Assembly: GCA_964019695.1 (NCBI GenBank)
Contig: OZ026521.1
Coordinates: 33,205,601-33,269,600 of the forward strand
From: Loripinus fragilis
Taxonomy: Eukaryota; Mollusca; Bivalvia; Lucinida; Lucinidae
Direction: 5' to 3'
DNA length: 64,000 bases
Shown: positions 39,501-51,500 of the stretch, piece by piece
Numbering within the stretch: position 1 is the stretch's first letter
Layout: every line of letters starts with the position of its first letter
Made by a program: the position numbers and the translations under genes
Notes under the pieces: generated by a model
The model's input: the letters and a program-made list of their open reading frames with translations, nothing else
What the model was told of the DNA's origin: nothing
Databases searched by the model: none

Positions 39501-42500
39501 TAGTAAGATGGCCTCCATGCGAGCTGAACATTTCTTGTACTTCAACAACAGCAGAATCTAGGGCGAAGATTTGGTATCAGTAAAACGCATTTAAGCCCCC
39601 TGGTGGCTTAGGCTGCTGTCCATTCTAAGGTGGTGGTTCTGTTGTTGTTGACTTTTTGTTTATTGTTTCTCCCATTGTGGGAGTATGTAATTGTTCTATG
39701 TTTTGTTGTACGTTACTTTATGTCCATTCTAGTATTGCAATCATCTTGATGGGGAAGAGAGAGCTGATTGCTTTGCTTTATTTGTCTTCCTGGTGTCTCG
39801 TGATGGTTGAGCGGCTCTTCCTCGCGGTGCCACGGGGTTGTCTGCAGTTTGTGATTGTGGTATTTCCTGATCATACTCACTTACTTTTTTTTTCAAGCTG
39901 TTTGTTGCTGCTGACTTTTGTAAAACAAAAATGTCATGTTGTCTTTTCTCTATAAACCTTTGTTTGTGTGTATGTAGAAAACGTATATTAGGCTTGTAGT
40001 TTGTGGCAGTGTTGTTGCACTGTAAATACTCTTTACGTTCATACTAATTAACACTTAGATGTTCAAGGTTTCTGATATTAAAGATTTTTAAACTGCAGTA
40101 AATACTAATTACAAATATCACAAACAAAGTAAACAATTTACAGAGTATGGTTTCCATCAGACTTATGCTTCTTTTTGTATTATAATCTATAGGTGTTATC
40201 ACTACTACTGGTCAAATTACAGTCTATCCTTCTTACCCAGATAAAAATTTCTCAATAGTTGTGAGAGTGGCCAATTCAGAGTCATGTAGTTATTATTCCA
40301 CTTGCACAATGACACTTACAGTGAAATTTACAAACATGGTAAGTATTCTCTAACTTTGTTTCACTGTAACATTTTTGGCATGACACAGCAAAATATTACA
40401 GTTAGCAATAAACTCAGCATGTCTACAAAAAGTTATATGGTTTACACAGTTTGTGATACTAGTATCATTGCTGAATTAACATGTTTGAAATAAAATCAAT
40501 CAAATTAAACACGTTATATATCCTTTGACAGAGTTTTGTTAAAGGTTGAAACCCTATCAATAAATTAACTAATTACTTGCTCATTAAATATCCACATAAT
40601 TAAAAGAACCTGTCATTCATGGTTTAATTGAGTTTGTAGGTTAATAATATGATTATTTATTAAGTTTAATTATTTTCAGAAATGTATGCATTAAAAATAA
40701 GCAAAAGCTATTATTTGTCAAATTTTTGACTAAAGTCTGAATGTTAAATCAAGTAATGCCCTATCCCTAATATGGTTACCATATACTTGGGATAATAAAA
40801 CAATTCCCATTGCTTTTGGGGAAAAAGTTAGGCAAAACGATGACACTCTACTGTCCTAAAGAATAGATGCCCTCTATTTACTTTCAAAGCAGTAAAACAA
40901 GCTAGTGGCCATTTACATATAATATTTTATAATATAGGACTTTATTTTCTTGTATTCTAGCTAAATTAACGATGAAATTCCATTACCATTGTAAACAGAA
41001 GCGATGTATATATATTTGTGATTTAGTAGAAAGACCTAGATCTGAATAGGGTATAGTTAAAGGATGTATTTTGCTGTTTAATGGAAAATTAAAAGGCACT
41101 CATTTCTCTTCTTTATAAGTAAAATTGTGATTTCCATTAAGAATAAGTTATGTCCATTACATGAGCGATGAAAAATAGGTAATATCCATTTACATTAGTA
41201 GTTGTAAGATGACTTTTTTGAAGAGAAAGCTGGTTGCTCTGCCATTATTGTCTTACAGATGTATTGTAACTATAAATGTTCTTTGACTCTTCCTCATGGT
41301 GCTGTGGGTTGGCCTGCAGTGTCTGACTGTGGTATTTCTTAATCATACTCACTTACTTTTTACATAAACGTACACAGTAGTAAATAAAGTAGTTATACTT
41401 TACTTATGTAGTTATGAGAAAAATAATACCAATTAGCTAGAGCAACAGTTGAAATTTGTGAAGTCAATTAAATGAAAAGAATTAAATGAGCATACTTTGT
41501 TTTCATGTTACAGCCAATCTATATAGATGACTTTCAAGACAATGTAACAGTACTGGAAGACTATCATGATAGAAAACTTCTTCTGCCTATCTCCATATCT
41601 GATGGAAATGATGCCAACCAAGATAATGTCACATGTGTCATTATCAATAATCCAGATCCAACGCTGATAGAACTTGTTGATGACGGAAACCATGGCAAGA
41701 ACTGTAATAATACTACTTGCTTAACAAAAGTTATACGTTACAATTTGAAATATAGTTGATATCACTACTATCGTGCTAACCAAGAGTGACAGTGACGTAT
41801 GTTTTGTTTACAATTGTTAAGTAAAACATTAACTTGTACACATCACTTGAGCTAACGTGAATCGATAGATCACTTGTGTATTAATCCTATTAACACACAA
41901 GTGATCTATCGGTTATAAGTCCCTGATAACTTTGTAAACAAAACATAAACTCATTGTCACTCTTGTCTGGCAGGTCAGTAGATTTTTGGTATTTGGTACC
42001 TGTTTTGTGATGAAATTTTGAGTGGCTTTTCTCGTTTTACAACCATCTTCATGGTATATAGACGCAAAGGAGCCTAGCCATGCAAACCTGCTTTTTCCTG
42101 AGTCCTATCCGCTCCAGAAAAGGAGCCTATCCGCCAAAACAAGACATAGGGAGAGGAGATACTTTAAATCTGGGCCAATATTAGATTATTTACGATGTAA
42201 GTAACATAAAATCAACCGCCACTGGACTTTTAAGTCTCTGACTGGATGGATTTTGAAACGTATGATAAGGCTGATATCAAGTCACGGCTACAAGGTTGAA
42301 CAGAAAATGACTGCTCAGTTTTCGGCGATTTAGTTTGCGTTGGGAAATGAAGCAAAACTAAACAATTCAGCCAATTTATGCCCCCCTCCCCTTTACTTAA
42401 AGCGTCTGTTTTGCTTTTTAAATTCTTTTTCCATAGAAAAGAAGGATCATGTTTGAAAACAAGACGGCTAAGGAGCCTATACGTTGAATGAAAAATGACC

Positions 42501-45500
42501 ATTTTATTTCGCATGATAATGAGCCGTACCCGTGGCACAGGAGCCTATATGTTTTCAACTAAGTGCCTTGGGAACCTATAGGTTATAAAAGTAAGAATAG
42601 CATATAGGATTCGTAGCCAGTAACCATATAGGCTCAAATGCAAAAGATAAATAGGATTCCTAGCCAGATTATTTTCCTTCTCATGCTATTTATAGAGAGA
42701 TTAACGTATAATTCGGTTTGTAAAATGCTTCCACATAAATTCTTTACGAAATAAAAAAAAAACAATTGCGAGAACAGCCCAAACTGTTTGAAAAAGTTTG
42801 TTTTTATTGTTATGTTATCGTCTGTGGACATCGACACAATGAAGAGTGTGTCGCGTTATAAAAAATCTGCACCATCAACGAAGGTGTAGCTGTTTGATTT
42901 TTGTCTCACAGCTTCTCTGTTGTTCCGTTGCATTGCCATTTTCTTCGTGTAATAAATAGAACTTATTATTTTCTTACCTTTTGATATCACTGTCTATCGC
43001 TAAGCTTGTTTTTTGCTGATAGGCTCCTTTTCTTGAGCGGTTAGGGCTCAGGAAAAGCAGTTTTAAAACCGATAGGCTCCTTTGCGTCTATATACCGTGA
43101 TCTTGCTGCGGAAGAGAAGAGAGGCTGCTTTACTTTAATTGTATTAATTCTGTTCTATGGTGCGTATGATATCAGTTACCTCTCATATTAACTGCAGTGT
43201 TGCACACTGCCTGATAAACTTTGTCTATCTCACAGCATGTGCCTTTATCAGGTCATGATAACGTTGCACTTTTTGAATGACGTCGCCAATGATGCTAAGT
43301 CAACACAAAAATCGATCATATCTGTTAATTTGGAGAGTGAATCAACTTAGTAAGGTGATAAATAGAATACCAGGTTCATATCTTTTGATATCAAGTTTAC
43401 CAGGCTTGGCTTCGAGAATGCATGTTGAATCACTAGGCAAGCCTCGCGATGTCAATAAGCATTCTCAAAGTCTTGCCTGGTAAACATTATATCAAAACAC
43501 ACTCACCTAGTATTCTCTATTTCTGTGTCTTTTCCTCGTTGTGTAGTAGGTTGATCCGTAGTCTAATTGTGGCATGCCCTGATGATACTCACTTGTTTTG
43601 TAGCCTACCATGCATTGACACCATCACCATAAATTGGGCCACCACACGACAAAACCTGTCTTTGGGGTTTCCGACAAAGTGAGATTCAAACCAGCCTGCT
43701 CAGCCACAGAGATTAGCTAGAAATTGAAATTTCGCCAGTAGCAAGTCTAGATATGATCAACTTTCCAGTAGGCGAATAACAAAGGCGCTGATCAGACTGC
43801 GCATCGCTCAGTCTGGTCTGTGCCTTTGTTGTTCGCAAACACCAAAGACAGGTTTCTTGAAAAACAGCTCTGATTTTATGATTATCCATTTTATCATATG
43901 AAGTTGCACCTGGGAGAGATATAACGTCATGCGTCAAAATAATAAACCTCTATTATTGCATAAAAGCTGTGTCTCACGCTATTAACAGCCATATTTTAAA
44001 CGTCAAAAACCCATGTATTAACCAGGCAATTCACGTGCTGTTGATGCAAAGATTCTGTACTTTATATGTACACATTCAAGTTCATTGTGCAATCAGTTCT
44101 CACATATAAAATTAATCACCAAAAAGCGATTTCCACTGAAATCCTGGAAGCACAGTAGTAATCAGCAAACAAGAAACTTGTCTATATTTTCAGTCTGCAC
44201 GTTTTTTATTTAACTGACAGCAGTGGGAAGCATGCAGAAGTTTGAGCGAAGTTCCTACTTGACAGATATATGGGCCTGGAAGCGAGAAAACCTGTCTTCG
44301 TGGGTTTGCAAACAACAAATGCTCAGACCAGCCTGCGCATCCGCGCAGATTGATCAGCGCCTTTGTTATTATCCCCCGACGAAGTCGGAGGGATATAGTT
44401 TTGGCGTCGTCCGTGCGTCCGTCCGTCTGTCCGTCCGTTTATTCCGTCCGTCCGTCCGGATTCATATCTCAGTACCTATTGGTAAGATTTGATTCATTCT
44501 TGGTACAAATGATAAGTACCATGGACTCTGGATATCCTATAAGTTTGGTCAAAATCGACCCCTTAACACTTGAGTTATTGCCCTTGTTTTAGTTTAGGCA
44601 ATTATAATGCAAAACCTATATTAGCTTTTTTGTGTGATAATCTTCACATTTCATCACGGCTATTATATTTAACAACTTTTCACTATACACCATGATTACC
44701 CAGTGCCTGAAGATAAGCATGGCAGTGTCAAAGTTTTACCCCACCCCTTTTGACCCCGCCTATGGGGTCAAAGGTCAAATATTTAAATTTTGCAATAACT
44801 AAGGCAATTGTTAATATTTTTTGCTGAAATTTTGCATGCAGGCAGAGCAACAATAGATATGAAACATATCAAACGGGATTTCAGTTTGAAGCTCTAGGTC
44901 TGAGCCTGTGAGGTGGACTTAGGGGGTGGAGCTGAGGCCAAAATTAAACTTTTTCAGAATATGGTCATGTTGCATATCAAATTAAAGCTGACGACACTGG
45001 CAGCAACATGGTAGCAAATATTTGCCCACAGACACACCCTCGACCCAGGGGATGGGGTCAAAAGGTCAAACTTTATCTTTTTTCTGAAAGTTGTCATGCT
45101 GCATATCAAATTAAAGCTTACGACGCTGGCAGCATTATGGTAGCAAATATTTTGCCCACAGACACACCCTTGACCCAGGGGGTGGGGTCAAAAGGTCAAA
45201 CTATATCTTTTCCTGAAAGTAGTCATGTTGCATATCAAATTAAAGGTAATTGAGCACAGAGCACCATGAAGGCAAATATGCTGTCATTACACACACCAAC
45301 GACCCCCGAGATGGGGTCAAAAGGTCATTTTTTTTCTTCTAAAAGTGTTCATGTTGCATATTAAATTAAAGTGGAAGAAGTGTAGACCTACATGCAAGGT
45401 AACACTTTGAATTTACACACACCCTTGACCTCTGGGGTTGGGTTTAAAGGTCATATATCGAAATTGTGCAGATGCAAGTATATTTTTTTATTAAACTAAG

Positions 45501-48500
45501 CACTAAAACATACTTGACAGGCATTTGTTATGATCTGAATAATACTGAAGGTGAACTAAGGGCTAGATAAAATGAGATTTATATTTTGTGATTTACATGT
45601 TTCTCTCAATAACCCTTCGTCGGGGGATATAAATTCGTCGAATTTGCCTTGTTTGCTTTTTGGAAAGTACCATATCTAAGCATGCTTCAAGCGAAAATTC
45701 GATGTTCTAGCTAGTCTCTGTAGCTGGGGAGACTGGTTAGAGTATCGCTTTCTCTGAAACCCCGAAGACAGGTTTTGTCGTGACAAGGCCCATATGTGGA
45801 CATAAAACACACGTAATGACCAAGCTCCAAATGTGAAGGTACGGCTTTTTTGCTCAAGCAAAAAGCCTAAAAAAGTCTTATCACACACGTGACCCATTAT
45901 CACCTATCATTATCTATAATGGCCAATTTAGCTTGATACAGATGACACGGTCCCCAAAAATGACAAGTGCTTGTAAGCAGTGTCAGTATCACGTATGTTA
46001 AATAAACAGATTTTCTAGTAAATGAATAACTAAAGTATAGTTTACTGTATCACACAGCTATAATTTGGTATTTACTTCTGGTATTAAGCTGAGGATATCA
46101 CAAAATACATTATCCCAAACCTTCATTTTAGCTTTCTCTGTGTGGAAAAAGAACTGTTCTGATCCAGAGTGCGGTCCAATTTGTGATGGTTCTGGCTGCA
46201 TGAACTTTCACCTTATTAAGAAGTACTTTCTTGAGTTTGAGTGCTATGATGCATATGGTTCCTCAGACATCAAGAATCTGACACTACTTGTTGGTGAAAA
46301 TAAAGCCCCAGTTTTGCTTAATCTACCTGGTAAGTCTGTCACTAACTATACAATGTAAGAATCTATCATGAGTGCGATGGTGGGTTCGACAAATCTGTCC
46401 TGAGGATCACCGTTTGGAATAATGAGGCTTGCTGAGTGATGGCAAATGTAGATTGCGAGGGACAGATTTTTCTATCCCATTCTTACATGAATAATGGAGT
46501 TTTCTCTTGATCACCATTAAGTGCAGCATTTTCATATTGAAACACGACCAGATTCTGCTCTGGACCTGCGTCGTCGGTGCACATCTTCAATGTGTGAAAA
46601 ATCACACCCAAATGTACAATGTAAGCACTCCAATGATTGTGTAGACATAATAATGTCTAAGTTCAACCCTCCCAAAAATATTATCAAATGTGCACTAAAT
46701 ATAGGGTGCATGCGCTCAATTTGTGAGCAATCATGACGTACAAAGATTTGAATTTGAAGGAAGGAAAACTGCTGGAGTCACATATTATACAAACCAGACA
46801 CATCCTAAGCATTTCTGATGGATGAAATATCTAAGTCCAACAGACCTAAAAAATAAGAAAATATTTATCAAATGTGCACAAAATAGGAGGTGCACATGTT
46901 CAATGTATGAATAATCATTAATGCAAAGTTTGAATATTAAGGAATGAAAACTGTTGCAGTTACCGATTACACAAACCAGACACCCTCTTAGCATTTTACA
47001 GAAAAAAAGACAAGTTCAAGACCCTACAAAATGAAAACCAATTTATGAAATGTGATCAAAATAAGAGGTGCACTTTTTTAATGTATGAACAATTAAGATG
47101 CAAAGTTTGAATATAAAGGAATGAAAATTGTTTGAGTTACAGATTACACAAACCAGAAACCCCCTACGCATTTCGGATGGAAAAAATGTCCAAGTTCAAC
47201 ACCTGTTAAAAGTAAGAAAATATTTATCAAATGTGCACAAAATGGTAGGTGTATATTTTCAATGTATGAACAATCATTATAAAAAAAAGTTTGAATATAG
47301 AGGAATCAAATCTGTTTGAGTTACAGATTACACAAACCAGACACCCACTACGCATTTCGGATGGAAAAAATGTCTAAGTCCAGCACCCAAATTGAGAAAA
47401 TATTTATAAAATGTGCTCAAAATAGGAGCTGCGCATCTTCAATATGTGAACAGTTATTATGCAAGTTTGAATAAAAAGGATCGAAAACTTTTGGAGTTAC
47501 AGATTACATAAGCTAGGCATCCCCAAAGTGTTGCAGGTGGACAGACATAGGGACAGACAGACAGGCAGATAGACGGATGGCAGGATGTGTAATGATGCAC
47601 ATTTTTTTTTAAATTACACATTAACTCTTTGCTTACTGTGCAATTTTTCATGCCTTTTTTATCATCTGCTGATTTTTCCTTTTCGAAAAGTTTTCTCAGG
47701 AATACCTTCAGAATGTCAAACAGTTAAGACAGAGCTAAACAAGTTATGTGTTTGAACAACAATTAATCAAGGGCAGAGATTTGGCGCCAGTAAAATGAAA
47801 TTAAGCCCCTGGTAGCTTAGGCTGCTGTCCGTTCTAAGGTGGGTGGGTCTGTTGTTGTTTATTCATTGTTTATTGTTACTCCCATTGTTTGTGGGGGTTC
47901 TGTCTTTGGTTCTTGTTTTGTTATACAGTACTTTGTGTCCTTTTTAGTTGGCGAGGAAGAGAGAGCTGGTTGCTGATTAACCATAATTTCTTCCTGATGT
48001 CTTGTGACTATTAGTGTTCTATGGCTCTTCCTCACAGTGCTGTGAATCGGTCTGTGGTGTGTGATTTTGGTATTTCCTGATCATACCCACTTAATTTTTT
48101 GAACAAATCCATAAATATAACAACACATGTGTAATACATTTGATTTCAGACATTTACGAAACAAATTCGGTTTTTGAAAGGTTCATGGAATCATTAACGT
48201 GAAGCCCAAAGACTTTGCAAGAGACCCGAAGTATTCATGATTCTATGCACATTCCAAAAATTCAATTTATTGCTTATATTTAGATTTTATTATAAATATC
48301 TAATAAATAGAAATTGGTTTTAATCTAGGAGATACAACAATTTTGTATTTGATATTAATTGTATTAACGGTTTTGTTGGGGTGCAAAATGGAAAAGCGGA
48401 ACAGCCAGTGCGAACATGGACAGCCAATGGAGCAAACCAAAAGCTTGTTTGCAGGTGCAACTCAGGTGTGGCTCACTGTCAATCACAACACCTGTGTCAC

Positions 48501-51500
48501 ATCTGGTGAATGAATTCGCAGTTCGGAGCGAATTGCACGGGCAAGTTAGCTTGGCAGCTGCCAATAAAATTTTGTGTAGTTCATGAGGCTATGAACGGTT
48601 GCAAAATTCTAAAGATTCATTAAAAGCTTGCATTGAAAAAGTAAATGTTTATTCATTAATGCAGCATAAGTTATCAATCCAACACAGTTTAACTTAAGAG
48701 CACTTTACCTACCTATAAACTTTACAGTGCATTTTGCTAATCTTTTCTAGCGTCAGTGAATGCAAGTCATTTAGGAACTGAAGGGGACACCATTTTTACA
48801 ACATCGGTTTATAATCTACCGACTGATGAACAACTTGATTTTAGTCTTCAGTTTGGAGTGTCACCATCCTACCTGCTTGGAACCAAAAGTCTGTTCTTCT
48901 TGAACGAAGGTAACAACTTTCTTTTCTAATGATAGGGTTATTACATAACGTTGCATACGTGAATGTAATTACGCCATGTATTAAAATCAATAAACCACTA
49001 GTAAATAACGTTATAATATTAGGCCCATGGCGAAGTTGCATGCATCATATGGCATTTTCATGCCAAAATAAACGGGATTTCAAAATAATTTAACTGTCAT
49101 ATGAAAAATAGAACTAATATCCGTGCTCTCATTTCTCTCCCCTGTGGTTCATTCTAAGGCAATATTCTGTAGCCTGGTTCACGAGCCTTTTCTCGATATA
49201 TCTATATATTTAGAGACATAAAAAAACCAGTCTAGTAATTCTGTTGTTGCTAGTTTGCTGTACATACGGTAAATATTCTAAAATTTCCAACACTCGTTAC
49301 CTGCCAAAATGGCTTAGACAACAGCACAGACCCAGATCAGACTGCTTCTGAAGAACAGTTTGATCAGGGTCTTCACTGTTTTCTATTCTGACATGCATTC
49401 AGTGAATTCCAGGCTCTAGCCTTGAGAACCAACATTTTATTTGAGAATAGAAAGAAAAAAGTGTCTGAAATTTCTTGCTGGTATTTCTTTGTTCTATTGC
49501 CTCTTCCTCCTGGTATCATAGATTGGGATACGGCCAGTTAAGGAAAATTATTTTAGTAAATTGCAATTATCTTTTTATCCATCAGTTTAAAACATGTATT
49601 TTGGGTACTCAAAAGAACCGTCTCATGGAGACGGTTCTTTTGAGTACCCACAACATATGTTTTGGTTGATAAGTAAGAAAAAAAATTTTCAGGTACGCAC
49701 TCCTATCTGGGGGCCTGGATTGGTCTGTAATCTATCTGTAACTATATAGCATTTCCTGGTGTTATTCACTTGAATAAAAAATGCAAAGTACACTTCAGTG
49801 GCAATAATTTTTATTCATATTAACCCTTTGTATACTGGAAACCCCGAAATGGGTAGTTTAATGTGGCATTTCATCAGGGTCTTCACTGTTTGTAAAGGTA
49901 AAAAAGATCTTCAGACAAAATAATACAATATTTTTTTTGAATTATTACCTGTCACTCTTAGATATGTAAAATGGACATTCCCAAGTATTGTATCAAACCA
50001 GGAGGAAGAATTCATTAGTATACAAAGGGTTAACAAAAGTATTTCTGATTTTGTTATAAGTGATTTATGAGGGTCTGGATGGGGTATAATGATTAGTGAA
50101 TAATGGTCATTTTTATAATGAATAGTGAATATTGAGCCAAAAAAAATAATGAATAGTAAATAATGAGGGCCTAAAAATTAATGAATAATCCTATTTTTTT
50201 CATGGATTGAGGAAAAATTAATGAATAGTGAATAATGAGATTTCTTTGCCACCTTTTTTACTTTAAATGAATAATTGGTCTTATTTTAATGAATAACCTT
50301 AAATTTTAATCAGATGAATAATGGGCTAAATTTTTTATGAATAGTGAATACCAGACCCCCACATCCAGACCCTCATTTATTCACATTGTTTATTGTTAAC
50401 ACTAAGGACTTTAGTTAAGAGTGCGTAACGAAAATTTAATTTTCTTATTTCCCAACCAAAACATATGTTATGGGTACTCAAAAGAACCATCTCAATGAGA
50501 CGGTTCTTTTGAGCACCCAAAACATATGTTAAAATTGATGGGTAAGAAAATATTTACAATTTTACGCTGAAAATTTTTGTTTATCTAAACCTATGAACAC
50601 TATTATATTTTGTTATCATAGATAGTGGTGAAGTGATCGTCCATTCCGATCCTAGCCAAGAGTTCACTCAAGTTTTTGAAATGAGGATTTGTGTGAGGGA
50701 TAGGAGAAATGAAGTCTGTGGAAACCTAACCATTTACTTCAGTAGGTCTTACTTGTTTACCTTCATGGGTGAAATTTAGAAAAAAAAATAGATATCCAAA
50801 AATATTCTTTATCTAGACCTATGCTGTCATATGACACATATTGCTATGTTTCCTATCCAAGAAGAAAAGAAGGCAAAGATCAGAAAACGATACAATCAAG
50901 CACCATACCTGATCGGGAACACCATATGGGAAAGTGAAAAAAACACGCGAAGGGAAAGAGAAAAAACTACGCCAAGGGAAAGTGGAAAAACCACGTGAAA
51001 ACACAATACACAAGAGAGTCAAGAGGTCAGCCCTTTCCCAGCAGGTGATCACAAAGCTGCAAGGAACAGACAAGACAGCATAACAAAGATAAACATGAAA
51101 GATAAATAACAAAAAGGATCCACAAAATAAACACCACCTTGCAACAGTCAGCAAACAAAATTTCTGGCGGGCTCATACATCTTTAATGGTACCAACCTTA
51201 TGCTTATTTTGATAACCTCTGGTGCTAATGACCAACAAGGATTGATGCGTTGTTAAGCATCAAATAAACAAACTTTTGTACTATGGTAATCTGGTCGCCT
51301 TTCAAAAAGGCCCAGACAAACAGTGCAGTCCCAGATCAGACTGCTTCTGAAAAGCAGTCTGATCAGGGTCTTCACTGTTTGCTATTCTAAAAAAGCATTT
51401 TTTGGAATCCCAGCCCTGATAACCCACATTTCATTTGAGGAAAGAAAGAGAAATGTGCTGGAAATTTTAGAGCATAGGCATGTACCGTACTTGCGCTTTT

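Larger units (their letters stand above)
35687..41757 (+). repeat. Tandem unit 6, partial and more diverged
   Basis: Contains A6, B6, C6 and D6. Homology with the other units is clear but with more substitutions, an insertion of about 200 bp near 37208-37420, the retroelement at 37978-39889, and loss of similarity about 55 bp after D6. Confidence 0.85.
48910..50621 (+). other. F6-A7 intron
   Basis: Contains a weak foldback repeat (48935-49130), a GACCCAGATCAGACTGCTTC-type repeat (49330, repeated at 51330), two hairpin MITEs and two other MITEs. No coding signal. Confidence 0.7.

Noticed and set aside
605..41703. Six separate paralogous genes instead of one gene
   Set aside because: No start codon with a signal peptide, no terminal stop exon and no promoter lie between units, and splice phases run on continuously from C of one unit to D of the next.
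1..41757. Assembly artefact creating false tandem units
   Set aside because: Units differ by a 3.6-kb transposon, a 237-bp insertion, microsatellite lengths, private exon changes and a retroelement. A stutter would give identical copies. Not fully excluded without reads.
46620..47540. CRISPR-like regular repeats
   Set aside because: The copies are about 180 bp, adjacent, diverged and without unique spacers, in a eukaryotic intron.
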